Shown: positions 33,870 to 63,639 of the stretch, in pieces
Position numbering within the stretch: position 1 is the stretch's first letter
Layout: each line of letters begins with the position of its first letter
NCBI RefSeq assembly: GCF_020085105.1
Contig: NC_058053.1
Location: 19,038,888 to 19,102,887 of the forward strand
Direction of reading: 5' to 3'
DNA from: Siniperca chuatsi
Lineage: Eukaryota > Chordata > Actinopteri > Centrarchiformes > Sinipercidae
DNA: 64,000 bases
The notes under the pieces: generated by a model
Seen by the model: the letters and a program-made list of their open reading frames with translations, nothing else
Database searches by the model: none
What the model was told of the DNA's origin: nothing
Position numbers and translations under genes: made by a program

Positions 33870-34967
33870 GTCCATCAGCAGCTACTGTAAGAACATGGAT
33901 ATCTGTTAACTGTTTCTTCTTTTTTTTGTCAAATTGCTTACACTGACATTTTTAACATTTCATACAAACAGTATATTTCATTTTTTATTTTTAAATTGAT
34001 TATGCCTTAATATTTAAGACAGTGGAAAGGGCTGGATGTGGAAATACAACACTGTACCAATATTTGGCATTGATAATTCCAAAATACTTTAAAATGTCAA
34101 ATTATTACAACATCGTCTCAAATTTCAGCCTCTGATCGTGATGCTTTTAGAGATTAGTTGTAAATGGTGCCGTTCCATTTAGAAAAAATGCCACATAGGA
34201 ATGTCATATTATGAAATACATTTTCATTGAATGAAAAAAGGGGTTTCATTTCAAAACCTGTACTGAACATGAAGAATTAGAAAGAATATGTATTTGTTTT
34301 GAAAATGTTCCATATCCAACCCTACGAACTGAACCAAGTTTGCCAATTTTTTTATTTTATTTTTTTTTTAGATGTTGAAATTGTTAATTTATTTTTGTAC
34401 TGAAAAGTATTGTAATCATGCTGAGCTGTTGTACACCATTAGGACTTTCTTCAGTTACTTTAAAATAGAAGATATTTTATTGTAGACCTACAGTAGAAAA
34501 CACTTTGCTACTATGTTTTAAAATGTGTATTCATGAATGTCTTGCAAGATCCTTCTTCAAACTGAGTATTTACATACCTCCAGCCTTTTGTCAGAAATAC
34601 ATTTTTATACCTGTTACAGAGTACGACTGATAAATAATCATATGAAGCTTAAATATGTTGGTGAATGTTTCTTGTTGTTGAACCTTTTTTTTTTTTTTTT
34701 TAAATATATAAAGGTTTGCTCAAGTTGTCACATATCTCTCATTCAAATAACACATGCCCCTAATACACAGTGAATTGCTCCAATCTTTGAACTATTAATA
34801 CCAGTTATTGATGAAATATGGCCTTCTATGCATTATCAGTAATGCTTTAAATTTAATGAAAATTTCAAGCTTTAGAGAAGCATTTCTATAAAGTGACCAC
34901 ACCATCTCAAGACCAGTATCTCAACTGAACTTCTTAACAATACAGAATTACATCTGTATCCATATTG

Positions 34968-35119
34968 TAGAAAAGGTTTCAGTCGTGGTCATCTGGACAC
35001 TGTTTTCAGAATCAAGACGTTTCGGCTCCCATCCGGAAGTCATTCTCAATTGTGATGGGAGCCAAAACGTCTAGATTCTGAAAACAGTGTCCAGATGACT
35101 ACGACTGAAACCTTTTCTA
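34968..35119. mobile_element. Foldback (inverted-repeat) element
   Basis: Two 64-base arms, 34968-35031 and 35056-35119, are inverted copies matching at 61 of 64 positions, around a 24-base loop. The sequence resembles non-autonomous foldback repeats seen in teleosts. It continues to about 35165 and then into a poly-A run (35176-35201). No coding capacity. Confidence 0.8.
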
Positions 35120-35171
35120 TGATGGAATACTCCTGGATGAATGAGGGACTACACCGTCTTATTTTGTATTC

Positions 35172-35207
<36 letters not shown>

Positions 35208-35285
35208 TCGTGATAATGGTGATATTTCAACTTGTTGACATGACATCATACCGTTACGCACAGCAACAACAAGCATGGCTCCACA

Positions 35286-35507
35286 GTGGGGGAGTTAACT
35301 CCAAAAAGGGGCGCAACGTCAGTAGTGTGGAAGTGGTTTGGTTACAAAAGATCAGATGTACAACAAACCACAATAATATGTAAGAAGTGCAAGAAGGTTG
35401 CAACAACAAAAGGGGGCAGTACAACAAACTTATTTCACCACTTCAAGCAGAAGCACCCGAGGAGAGACAAAAATCCTGCGGAGAAGAGAACTCAACAACT
35501 ATTGTGA
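35286..35507 (+). pseudogene. BED zinc-finger exon of a hAT/ZBED-type transposase
   Basis: A 73-residue open frame reads SVVWKWFGYKRSDVQQTTII, then CKKCKKVATTKGGSTTNLF and HHFKQKHPRRD. The aromatic WKWF, the C-x2-C pair, GSTTNLFHH and the closing H-x4-H are the BED finger signature, which sits at the N-terminus of hAT transposases and host ZBED proteins. The frame ends soon after at a stop overlapping a good donor (GTGAGT at about 35503). This may be a first exon whose catalytic exons are lost or elsewhere. I see no hAT catalytic domain downstream, so I take it as a remnant; a small host gene is not excluded. Confidence 0.65.
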
Positions 35508-37173
35508 GTACTAAACCAAAAATATTTTTCAGTATTTTGTCATATCAAGTACACAAGTAACATTATCCCAGAAATGATTATTTTAGGGCCATATCACCCA
35601 CCCCTAGGTGGACTCAGTATATATTCTGTACAAAGATTTGCATCTCATGGTTTATTGATGATTTATATGCACAAAAGAGACAGATCTGTCTATTGTGTTA
35701 ATCACCTGTCAAACTCAACTATTGTACTTCCTCTAATATTACTGATACATGAAAACCCCCATGTTTTTTCAATTAGGTTAATTGAGATATGTTTTTGAAT
35801 ACTCAAATGCTTGTTTACAGAAAACACAAGAGTCAAGAGTCCTTTTTTTTTTTTTTTAATATTAATTTGTTTGCAGTGGTCACAAAATGTAACTGGCACT
35901 TCATAATACTTAGTATCAATCAATAGCTGTAATTATTGAAGTAGAAATGTCCTGCATAGAAATGAGCAAATATGCTCTTCAAAATACTCACAGCAGTAGT
36001 GCATATGTCACTAAACAACTTTTTATAAATGTTAATACTGTAAAATATTGTTTTCAGTAGATATGTCAAGTGGATGAAAAATTGTCCTTAAAAATTTAAG
36101 GACTTAAGCTTCTGTAAGGCCGCATGCCTTACTGTAAACTGATTTTTAATGGCTCCATTCTTTTGTTTCAGCTGGCAACCAGGCAAGTTTAACTGCCAGT
36201 TCACACCAGCCAAATTGTTTTGTGCAATAAAAATACACAAACTAAAGAAGCTCTTTTTTTTTTTTCTCAATGTTATGGAATTGTAGCTGCACAAAATATT
36301 TTCCAACTTATGGAATCCACAAGTGTAGCGCACAAAGGATCATTTTCACAAACGTAACAGTTTAAGACTGAATCTCACTTGTGACCTGAGTTCCCCTTTT
36401 TGGGTCGCCTTACAACCTAGACAGAAGATCACACCTCAGCGTTGTGCCGGTGGATGCCTCTAGGACTAATAATCGCTGACTGGAGTTCGACCTAAACAGA
36501 CTTAATAAAGGCTTGAATCTGTATTCTTGCTATGTCAGTATCCAGTCTTCAAAATACTTGTTCTATGCTGACATCTACAAGTGCAAACAGCCTCATACTT
36601 CAACCTGAAAACCATGATTCCAGATAGCACATCCAAACTATGATGCAGTCTTCTAGTAAAGAGGAACAAAATCATATTTAAAATGTTTCAAACAAGTGCA
36701 AACACTGAAGAAGTAACTTGGTCAGTTAAACAGAATAATAGAAAAAGTAATGTGATATCAGGCGACTGGCAAGAATCTTTCAAGTTAAATGGAAACAACT
36801 TGATCAAGCGATAGTATGCCTCTCAATGCATTTCAGCTCCTGCTTTTACACAATATGTGTAAATGAATAGGCAGTCAGGCACCATGGCAAACAACTGCTG
36901 TGTAATGATGCTGCTGCCTGTCAGCTCAGCCTTGTAAATTCAGGATGTACAGCTCACGTAATGGACACACTGGTTTTAGTCTGGAATGAGATGAATTACA
37001 GCGACAATTACATTTGCCAGCGATGGTGATAATCTCAAGATTTCCAATGTGTAACCACCGGTCAATGAAGGCACGTGGAGGAGACTGGGAGTGAAGAAGT
37101 CCTTTTGAGAAGTCACTCCCGGAGTCACCACAGCATCCTCTGCATGTGTGTCTATAATCATTTTGGGCTGAGG

Positions 37174-44946
<7,773 letters not shown>

Positions 44947-45724
44947 TCAGGGAGCATCAAAGACATTTGTCAACCTATTTAAACATTCTTTAACTCAATG
45001 AACTTAAAACACACTAATCTGAGTTGGAAAAAGAAGAACTTAATATTTACACACTGACAAAAAAAGCATTTTACAGCAAAGTCAAAGCATTCTGTCTTTT
45101 TAAAACTGTTTAATGTTTAAATACTTTGGGACAAACAGACTTCACATACATACAGTGATGTTTATTATAAGAAATAATGCTGAACCCACACTCGATCTCA
45201 CCGAGGAGATTAGAGAGCAGTTGGGTCATGTGGTGTAATATTAGCTCAAACAGATCAGGGCCGGTATGTATAAAGCTCTTTAGAGTACAAGTTTAGTAAT
45301 AAGTGCGTCAAAATTCTATTATTTTTTTTCTCAGTCTTATAATTAACAATATGTGCCATTCATTAACATTCCTAAGAGTTACAGTGACACTTGGTCCCAG
45401 CTCCCAAATTATTTAAGAGCGCTCTAGAGGTTTCCTAACCCAGTTAGGAGGCACCAGCAGATGGCTGAGTTACATGTACAGAGGCAGAGGAAAAGTTTTT
45501 AAATCATAGTACAATGTTTAGGACCATTCATAAGACCATGTCGAAGCAGTGAGACCAGCAGGACTCTCCTCCTATCTGGACTTTCAAGAAAAAAAGGGTC
45601 CTTAAAATAGTTTATATCTATATAATATTGCGCAACTCAGTAGTAGTTTGCAAATTTAATCCTGGAATGGCTCCAAAGATGGTGCACACACTTTGACAGC
45701 ATAATGTCCATTTTATGCTACTTT

Positions 45725-46175
45725 ATATTTCTACATCCATACATTTAAAGAGGAAAATATTGTACTTTTTACTCCACTATAAAAAAAGCTATATTTAATA
45801 CATGCTTTGTTAATAAAGATCTTACACACAAAAATATGATAAAAAGTTATAGAGTAAACTACCCAACAGTATATCAATTAGTAGAAATTAGGTCCCTCTT
45901 GACCAGCTATGATGTTAAAATGCTGCTTAGATACAGTATAAATGCTAAAAAAGTAATAATAATCAAATAATATAAAATAATACAACACTGACAGGGGCTA
46001 TACTACTGCATAAAGACTTTTACACTGATACTCAAGTACATTTTGCTGATAATACTTTTGAGTTGTTTTTTACTTAAGATTGTGAATGTAGGACTTTTAC
46101 TTGTTGTATATTTTAACATTGTGGTATTGCTACTTTCCCTTTTTAAAAGGATCTGAATACTTCAACCTCAACTGT
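45725..46175 (-). repeat. Teleost interspersed repeat (TTTACTTAAGTAAAAGTA family), copy 2
   Basis: It is in the opposite orientation to the 23.3-kb copy and ends with ACATTGTGGTATTGCTACTT and GGATCTGAATACTTC. It lies in the first rcbtb1 intron. Confidence 0.7.
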
Positions 46176-47186
46176 TTACACTAATAATGGGAAACGTAGC
46201 CTACATTGAATCATTTTTAAACAATACCTGTAGTGGTCTGTGTTAAAGAAAGGGTACAACTATGGCCTAGTATTACATGAGAGTAAATTGTGATACTAAT
46301 GTTGATGCTAGTACTAATAATGTACTGGAAGAGAAACTTTTCACAATATATTGTTATATTGATTATTTGTCTGCCTTAAATGTTCATCATAGTTCATATA
46401 TAATAACAAATATTGGCCAATATATACAGTAGTTATCAACATTTTTTAACTACCAAATATGTAGGTCATTGCTCTTCCCAACAGTCAAATAAAACTCACT
46501 TGATGTCATTTCCCAAACACAAACTAGGAGTTTTAAATGTGAGGAAGTCACATTGTCAGCTCTGAAAAGTGTCACCTGATAACTTAATCAGTTTAAATCT
46601 TGATGCTCTGACTCCCAGCTTAGGCCGACAGTTGTCTTTGTAGCATAACTGTCTTACTTTACAGTCAGATGTAAACAATGTAACATCTGCTTTAGGGTGG
46701 ATTTTCTACTTCTTGTTCAAACCATGCTGTTTTGCCTGTCTCACTGACACTGTAATTGGTGAAAACAGCGTATGAACGCAGATGGCTTAAGAATTTCTTA
46801 TGAAATTGACTTGAAGTCTGGGTCAAAGAGGTTTTATGTGTTGTAACAACGTTGCTAAATCCAGAGCAACTCGTAATACCCTCTCCACCTGTGTAATGTG
46901 TTATATTAAACACCCAGCAAACTTGGACCACTTCACTGTTAAATGAAAACAGATAGCTAGCTAGCTGGCTAATGTTGGCCATTGTTACAAACGCATTATT
47001 CAGCAAACTGTGCAGCTGACACAACACAGCAAAGTGAGCGGAGCTGCTACTAGACGGATCCGTTTGGAAAGTCACTCTAATCGGAGCTAACTTGTTTTCC
47101 AACTGGCTACGGTTAGCTATTTAGCCTGGACGAAAACAGCTTTCAAAGCGACAGAAGAATAATATTAACATTTCCGTTAAACCCAC

Positions 47187-47330
47187 CTGTCAATTAGGTC
47201 TGTTTCTGGTGTCGTTAACGGTTCTGGCTGACGGTTTCATGCCACTCGGTCAGTAGGTGGCGGGCTGTCTGTCTCTCTGTGTGTGTTTCCACTTTCTGCT
47301 GAAGTTGCCACACTCAGCTGCTCTGACGCT
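47187..47330 (-). other. rcbtb1: rcbtb1 5' non-coding exon and promoter region
   Basis: On the minus strand a strong donor (GTGGGT) follows base 47187, upstream of the coding start by one 2.4-kb intron. The segment up to about 47345 has CpGs and an ACTTCCGC (ETS-type) motif at about 47333-47341, matching a TATA-less housekeeping promoter. The exact start site is not visible. Boundaries on the right are approximate. Confidence 0.5.
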
Positions 47331-47539
47331 TATTTGCGGAAGTGAGGAGAAAATTAAAGTCACGTGATTAAAAGACCAATACAATCGATTGCAGACGGAG
47401 GTTGGACTCCAGAGATGACGCTGATTCCAGTCCAGCTGTTAAAGGGCAATTTCACTGATTATGCACCTAAAGATCAGTTTAGTACACAGTCAATGAAAAC
47501 ACTGGTTTGACCCCAAAAAATATGCATCTTTACTCAAGG

Positions 47540-47690
47540 TCTACACCACTAGCTTTTTCCAGACCTTTCTGCCACGTCTCGTGTTCTTCCTCAGCAGATG
47601 ATGGTGTATGCTCAGTTGTCATAGAGATTTATGTTCTGTGGCCTTGGTGGACTCTGAGAAAAATACTAAAAAAGTGTCACCACCCAGGTA
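47540..47690 (+). repeat. Dispersed repeat family C, copy 1
   Basis: Contains TTCTTCCTCAGCAGATGATG and CTCAGTTGTCAT, also seen at 48945-49270 and, reversed, near 60890-60980. Confidence 0.55.
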
Positions 47691-48840
47691 CCTTGACTTG
47701 AGCCTGGAGAAATTCCACTTATAAATGACTTTTGCTTGTTGTTACTTCACTTGGATGTTTGAGCTTCACTGTACAGAATGATGTGTGTGTGCAGAGTTTG
47801 ACACTAGAAGACTGTTTTCACATTCATCTGCTGAAGGGGGAAAGGTTCTCTGTGTTCACCCTTAAATCTGAGTTTAAGACGTGAACATGTGATGTGGGAA
47901 CTTGAAGCCTCCAGTGCTAGATAAACAGTAATCCCTGCTTCCTGTTTTGGGAACTTCGGTTCCCTCGACAAAATTCCTACATTCGGAACACCCTGCATTT
48001 CCACCGGCAATGTCTTAAATCACATAATTGTCATCCTGCTGCATATGAAAGTAACACTTTTTTACATGATGCTGTTGAGAAATCAGTTGTGAAATTAAGT
48101 CATCACATATGGGCCACTATGGGTCTGTCACACCACTTTGTTTCCTCTATTCTGAATACTTTAGCAGTGGTAGTGAAATGTGGACTAATGTGTAATTAAG
48201 AAAGGCTGGTAATACTATATAATAGAAAAAATTAAAGAAGAAATCATAGAATATTGGCACATCTTTGGAACTGGAAAACCTAGGTCATGACATCTTGCAT
48301 ATTTGAAATGACAGATTTATTGGGATGTGTGCAGTAACAGACTACTACAGTATAAACCCCACAATGAGTCGTTTCCTCTGAAACTGCAAAAAGATAATCA
48401 GGGTCAATAAAAGTTGACTGAAGACAAAAAAAAATAAAAAATTCAGAACACCCTGCAACGTCACCAACGCAGACATCACTTCCTCTGTGCGTTACCCTGG
48501 TAACATAAAAACACCTCCGATACCTGCTGCTATTGTGGAAATTTTACAATACTGAAATAAAATAGTGAACCAAAAACTGATACCATTACAAAACTTATTC
48601 TGTTGAAATGTATGTAACCACCAACGTTAAGTTTAGCCTGCTTGTAGTTATAAGGTCAACAACAGCTCGTTTCCCTAGAGATACTGGAGTTTTTCAAAAA
48701 CAACATTTGCATATTCTTACATTCTGGATTTTTCAATGAGGAGAAGAAGAATTAGATGCAATTTTAAGAAATTTTAACGAGCTAATTGAACTTTTGTTAG
48801 GAAGAAAAACATTATCAGACAAATTATTCAAAGCAGAATA

Positions 48841-48873
<33 letters not shown>

Positions 48874-48944
48874 TGGAGGTGATCTTTAAGTATCCATCAG
48901 GTACAGTGAATATGGCAGACTACAAATGGCGATGTCATTATATT

Positions 48945-49270
48945 TTGTCCAGAGCCCCATGAACCAACTCAGAACTCAGCTGACAAAACATTCTCATCAC
49001 AAGGTCCATGTAGTAGCTGTTCTGGAGCTTTCCATCACATTACATGATCTTCCTCAGCAGATGGAGTTCGCCCAGTTGTCATGTAATTGTACTTTAAGGA
49101 CTCCTCGTCCACGTTGGAAGTTTAAAATATTAAATTCAATGACAAAGAGGAAGATTGTGTAACACAACCGGAAGCAAGCTCCAGAACAGCTACTAAATGG
49201 ACCATGTGGTGTGATTGTTTTGTCAACTGTTCCAAGGTCAAGAATGAACTTAACTCAGAATTCCTCTGAT
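48945..49270 (+). repeat. Dispersed repeat family C, copy 2
   Basis: Contains CTTCCTCAGCAGATGGAGTT, CGCCCAGTTGTCATG and GTAGCTGTTCTGGAGCTTTC. It is closest to the third copy at 60780-61020. Confidence 0.6.
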
Positions 49271-50149
49271 GGACTATTATCCTGCCACAGGTCTGAAGTG
49301 TTTGTTTGTGGTAATTTAATTAATTTAATTACACATAAATTCCTCTTGGAAAATGCACCACATCAGCAGAAAATCTGCTGAAAAAATATATTAAAACTGG
49401 ATTTTTACACAGGCTTACAACACAGGGCCTACTGATTAGTTAAAAATGTAGGAACTGCCTTGGATCTGGGTCAAGCAGCATTAATGTTCCACTTGGAGGC
49501 CAGTTATCTTATTTTGCACATTTTTGTTACAGACTCTGCAGGAAACCCAAATTCAGTGTCTAAAGGCTGAGTTAATCATTGCCCTCGAGTCAGTGTGTTC
49601 ACCAACACAAATACGTGGATTCAGCAAACAGAAGCTGTGCTACTTACAAAACAAACATGTTCATTACACCATGAGTCATTTTAAGTGTCCTAATTTTTTA
49701 CCACTAACCACCAAATCTGGCCTGGCCTGGCGTCACATGTGCAGCAAGAGTGATATGCCTGGGATGTCAGGTAAATTCACGATCATCAACAAGAGAAGAA
49801 AGAGAAGAATCAAGATCCATGAGCAGCAAATGACCCTATAACCGCCATCCACTGGTAATGTAAAGGATGTGCCCTAGAAAAACAATGGTAGCAGTAAGAG
49901 TACTTAAATGATGGTCAATTTTCTCTTACCCATGGAGAGGAAGTGATGCAGGTCTTAACTAATTCAGGAGCATAGCAACTCATGAGCTTAAGGGGGGGAA
50001 AAATGCGTTTCTCTCTCTCTAACACAAACACTTAAAACCCATCCCTTATTTCACATTCACACTCACACAACTTAAATTTACTTAAACAACCACTGTATGT
50101 GTGAATCACAACACTTGCAAGCACGGAGGATCCAACGGCTAAACAGCAA

Positions 50150-52879
50150 GTTTATTTTGGTTAGGATCAGAAACACAGATCATGTCCTGAGGGTGAGATG
50201 AGAGGAGATGATATCAAAATCCCCTGATTGAAAAATGGCAAAGATGGTTCGTGGCGGTGTTGTTGTTGTTTTCTTTGGGGGGAGGGAGGGGTGTAATGAG
50301 TGGGAGAAATGGTGTGTTACAATGTTCAGTGAATAAGATCGGAGGGGAGCAGTTACTCTCAACAGCAGAGAGCAGCATTGACCATTCCCATGGCAAACTC
50401 CAACAACAGGGAGACCACATATTACTGTAGCCACAGCTCCCATTTCAAAATTCTCCAGTTGCTCAAAGAATCTTTTCTATTCAATAAAACCTAGTTTTAG
50501 TTGAAATGAAAAACAAAAGGCACAATGATTTTCAACTCATTCTTGTCTTTAATATGCACAAGAGTTGAAAGCATCAATGAGCCACCTTAAAGAGAGGAAT
50601 TCAATCTAAAATTTATAAAAAGATATAAACAATCAGAGGCCAAAACGCTGTCTGTTGCTTTTCTCCTATCATTTTATTTAAAACAACTTTTCATTAGCAA
50701 GTAAAAATCTTGCAACAAACATAAGCTTGTATCTAATTCAGATACAAGGCAACGGAATTGTAAATCTTTAAAGTGGCTCGGTCTAGTCTGCTAGTTCATG
50801 ACTGTACACCCTCTCTATAGTTTTGTTCAGTAATAAACAGCTAGTCCCAAAAACAAGCCTGGGCTGCTCATAACAACCCCACCCAATATTTAAAACCCCA
50901 GTGTGATCCCCCCCTTTGCTCTGACCCTCTCTCAGTAGTTAGCAGCCAACCAGAGGATCATAAAGTCTTCGAGACCAGGGCTAGGGTCGGGTTCACAAGT
51001 TTGACACCTCAAACCCGCACCCACACACCAACTGGGACATGGGACGGTACATTTTAAAACAGCCCGTCACCACTACGAAGAGAGAAAAACAAAAACCAGC
51101 CTGTTCCAATTCATCAGCATGTCATCACAATACATATGCAAGTCAAAAATGAAAACAATGAAATATTGCTTCAACAAAAAAAACCCTCCCCAGCCATCTT
51201 TGACAGTAAGGTTATCGTCCATCCAATGACTGTCAGCTGCAGCAGCTTTGTACAGGCTTTATGTAAATATATTCATATATTCATTAGACGGCAAGGAGAG
51301 ATACACATCACATTTTTGTACAATTATTCAAATTGAGTGATGACATGTGACCTCTTCATTGAAAGTAGTTAAGTACGGTAAAGGTCAGGACCTGTACTCC
51401 TTATATAAGTCTAGTCTTCAATGAGTATAGGTCCCTTTCTGCAGGCAGACATCAATATGTGTCTCAGACGTGTGCATAAGACTGAAGAAAAGGAAAAAGG
51501 AAAACAGACATATGGAAGCTCCACAGACTCAACCAGAAGAAGCTGAAACATGAACCTAAAATTTTTGTTTGAAGAGAGAATTTAAAAGAATTAAAATAAG
51601 ATTAAGGTCAGATAAGCAATTCGGGTCGATTTTAGCTCGACGGTATTTTTGTGTTAAACCCCCCCTTCCGAGTTTCACATTACAGGGGAGTCCCGAGCAA
51701 ACAGTTCACTGGATCACAGGACGCGACCGAGCTCATGCTGCAGAAATGGATGTCCTGTAGGGGGGATAAACGCTACAGCTGATACGTTCCTCTTCTCTTA
51801 AGTCTCTGCGCCTTCACCTAAAGGTGCTTCCTCCCATGACAAGTATTCACATCCGTAAAAAACAAAAAACTGTTGTCGCTCTGCTGAATCAGAAGCAGGC
51901 AGTTAGCAGGTCTTACAGTTATATGTATTGGAAAAAAAAAAAGAAAGAATTATGGCATTTTCTTCACATTTGATGATTTTTTTAAACAAACGTTAAGTTT
52001 GATAATTCAACAGAGGTCACATTAAAAAAGTGACGTCATTGAGTCAGAAGTCCTGTCTGTCAGTTTGCCACGGAGTCCTCTTTTTGCCTTTGAGCCCTTT
52101 CACCCCTCCACCTGCCCCAGGACGCTCCTGGGAGGGCAGTGGGGGTCCGTGGTTAATCATGGCTTAGCTCTGGGATTAACTCTTTAAACTGGGTGAGAGA
52201 GGGTTATTGGGGTGCCCGGCCACCGGGAATCTGTGTGACTAAGTGTGTTGATGTGTGTACTTGTATGTCACTGTGCGTGCGCGTGGGTGAAGTAACACCA
52301 GAGGACAATCCAGGGGAGGGAAAGCACAAAAATAAACCACAAACAAACAGCAGTATTTCTTCCCCATAAGTGATATGATGGCTTCTAACAGAATTATGCA
52401 CACAAATTCTAAGTGTCAAAAAAGTGTGTTTATGCATGTGTTGTGTCTGAAAATGTGCTTGTGTTTTTGTCTTTATGAAGACTTGACATTTGGCAATTAA
52501 ATCTTGCCACGAAGGCTTTTTCTTCCTTCTGGTTTAATTTTTGTGTTATATTTAGAAGCACTGGCAGAGAACACTGACAATCCTCCTGATGCAAGTTGCC
52601 AGATGGTGATGGTGCCTGTTGAAAGACCAGGACTCCTATGTGGGGTTGCTTTGTTCGGTGAAGGATGACCATTAAAACAAACAAACAAAAAAAAAAACAC
52701 CCTGCAGTGCAGAGGTGGGGGTGGGTAAATCCTTCCGTGGTGAGTTTCCATGTTGAAGTGATGTAGTAAATCGAAGTAAATCCTTCGGTACCAGGTTGCC
52801 AGGTTGGAGGAGAGATGGATGAATGTCTGGGGTGATTACAGAGTACCCGTGCAGCTGGTTGAACCAAACATCCTGGCTT
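50150..52879 (-). other. kpna3: kpna3 long 3' untranslated region with poly(A) signal
   Basis: About 2.7 kb follows the kpna3 stop codon without another gene. A canonical AATAAA on the minus strand (TTTATT at 50151-50156) is a plausible end. A long 3' UTR is usual for KPNA3 in vertebrates. Open frames here are non-coding shadows. The extent is inferred, because no transcript evidence is available. Confidence 0.55.
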
Positions 52880-61467
<8,588 letters not shown>

Positions 61468-62429
61468 CTGACAAGAGAAAAGACAGAAAAGCAATGAGGG
61501 GAGGAGATGAAAGTGTGCATTAATGCCTTCATGAGCACTGAAAGTAACAGTGAATCTTCTCTTTCCCAAACTTTTACTTTCAGGAGTACAGCCTACATGT
61601 TAGAAATGTGGGTAGGTCAGAGAAATCTGCCTGCAGCCTAGTCCACAAAGCAAACACACAATCATCTTTGAAGGACACTTAACCTTAACCCTCAACACAC
61701 TCTGCAACCCCCCAGTAAGCACACATTCATTCAGCGTGGAAATAGAGACAAACATGTACATACAAACAGGCTGAAAGACCGACACATCCCATCAATTCAC
61801 AGGGCATGTGAGTCAGCGGTAGGAGGAGATTCCCTTGCCCTACATTCCTGTGCATCATGCTGATGTGCGTCACTGATGACTAATCAGCTAGTGCAGTGCT
61901 TCTTGCTGCTCTGTTCCAGCTAAATGGAATGTGCTAGATTTAAGACCACCTCAGCACTCCATAGCTATGACTTTGTATGTTTTAACACCCTTGGCTGTGC
62001 CAGTGTTTTCCAAACGTCTGCTGATGGCTGTGCTGCTCTACATGCCTGTTCACCAGTGTTCTCAGACTTTCTCTGGAAGCACAATGTTATTAAAATGTCC
62101 CTTGAGTTTTGTTTATTAGAATTACCAGTTCAGGTGGCACTATACCAATTCATGCCTTTGCACGTCAATCTGTTCATCTAAATGTTAATTTCCGAATATT
62201 ATGTTTATGCTGTGATTTTCTTGACAGTGTCAATTTTGTGCCACGCCGGGCTGTCAAAAATCCATTTTTACAGAGCAAACAGACTTGGCAAAGATTCATT
62301 TAAATTTCTCTCATGTTGTCTGGCACCCGGTTACTAGAACCAGAGGGCACCTTCCTCTTTCACTACTTACATATGCCTTTCATATTCCAGGAGACGAAAA
62401 GAATAAACAATTCAGAAAGATAAACATAT

Positions 62430-62795
62430 AGGTTTCACGGTATGCAGTGGTATGAAAATTGACGGTTATCATACCATGTTCATTAGCTTATCTATGGTGT
62501 TTGATTCTACTGTTTTAGTGCTTTATGATTTTTATTTATTTATTTATTTTATATTTATTTATTTTATATATATATAATTTTTTTTTTTTTTTTTCAAGTT
62601 CATTTCAAGTTTCATGCCTGCCAGGACATAATATTTAGTGAAATTATAATAAAGCGTTTGATCAACCAAAAAACCCTTCTGTTTTCATTCCTTTAAGGGT
62701 CATTGTAACTGATAAAAATAACGGTGTAAAACTGCGGTACCGCGATATAAGACGGTTATCGTACCGTGAAACTCTCATACCGTTGCAACCCTAGA
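62430..62795. mobile_element. hAT-type MITE remnant (GGTTTCACGGTAT ends)
   Basis: Begins GGTTTCACGGTATGCAGTGG and ends with GGTTATCGTACCGTGAAACT and CCGTTGCAACCCTAG, with matching inverted ATACCGT/ACGGTAT motifs. This is a recognisable teleost hAT-like non-autonomous family. The interior has AT-rich low-complexity tracts. Confidence 0.7.
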
Positions 62796-63639
62796 CTCAA
62801 CAAATGGCATTTCATGTGGGCAAAATTTATCAGTAAGGCAATAGATGCACCCTATTAAAATGATCATTAAATGTGCTGTGGATATTCATGCTTTTTAGAG
62901 GAACACCACTACTCAACTTGGACTCTGTAGCGGATATAACTCTGATGGATGGGCCATACTGATTGTGTTGGTACTGTATTTCTTAAAGTCATCAGGTACA
63001 ATCTACACAGAAAGTTCTTCATTATGAAAAAAGTGATTGGTCTTCCTGTTGTCAGATATCACATTTAAACAGAAACAAAGAACTCTTAACCCAGCTAAGA
63101 TGTGACTGATCTATTCATCCATTACAAACCCAAATCAGCTGTTTTAAATTGTATTAGTATCAGTAAGAAATATCCCACCAGGCACTGAAACAGTGTCCAT
63201 AAAGGCTGTCTCCTAGTGAGTGGCAACAAGCAGCACTGAAGTATCACATGTGGAAGTCTAGGCTCAGTTCCTTGTGACTCTGGAGACTTGTTTGCATATA
63301 GAAATCACGATTATACTGAACAACATTACATAAATATCAAAAGCGACTTGTATTTGAAGGGTGATGTTTTACTTTAATTATATCAGCATTGGTAGAAAGA
63401 CTGCATGTCTTAAACATTCCATGCTACAAAAAACTATGTTTATGTTTTAACAGGTTATAGCTCAGCAATTGCAAATGACCCGAAGAAGAAGAATACTTGG
63501 AAAGGTAAAAACACAACAGGTCAGGAGCCCTCAGAGAGGTTGTATCGGAGTGAAATGAAGAGAAAATGACACCGACATCAGGATTCATCACAAGATGCAA
63601 AACCCCATGTAGGCCTCAAGTATATATAATCACACACAC

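Larger units (their letters stand above)
33870..37173. other. Convergent interval between phf11 and rcbtb1
   Basis: Both genes end into this 3.3 kb, so it must contain the two 3' UTRs. It is AT-rich with poly-T and poly-A tracts. I could not place a convincing poly(A) signal for either gene; AATAAA on the plus strand at about 36225 and a TTTAAT (minus-strand ATTAAA) near 36147 are weak options. It also holds the foldback element (34968-35119) and the BED zinc-finger fragment (35286-35507). Confidence 0.55.
47346..50149. other. Intergenic stretch between rcbtb1 and kpna3
   Basis: About 2.8 kb between the rcbtb1 promoter and the probable kpna3 3' end. It holds two degenerate copies of a repeat that recurs near 60.8 kb, a 24-base poly-T tract around 48841-48864, and a short repeated motif (GAACACCCTGCA at ~47987 and ~48446). 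No arl11- or ebpl-like coding sequence is seen. The longest open frame (49524-49841) has no domain, splice or codon support. Confidence 0.6.

Noticed and set aside
35141..35383. 80-codon open frame starting before the poly-A run
   Set aside because: It is out of frame with the BED finger and contains a poly-Lys stretch from the A tract.
46692..47102. 136-codon open frame on the minus strand near the rcbtb1 promoter
   Set aside because: It lies inside the first rcbtb1 intron and has low-complexity Ser/Phe content with no domain, and no splice link to the rcbtb1 coding exon.
49524..49841. 105-codon open frame between rcbtb1 and kpna3
   Set aside because: No recognisable domain, codon bias or splice context. 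I considered arl11 and ebpl, and neither fits: no small-GTPase P-loop (GxxxxGK) and no run of membrane segments.
52430..52867. 145-codon open frame on the minus strand below kpna3
   Set aside because: It is in the kpna3 3' UTR and out of frame with the coding exon.
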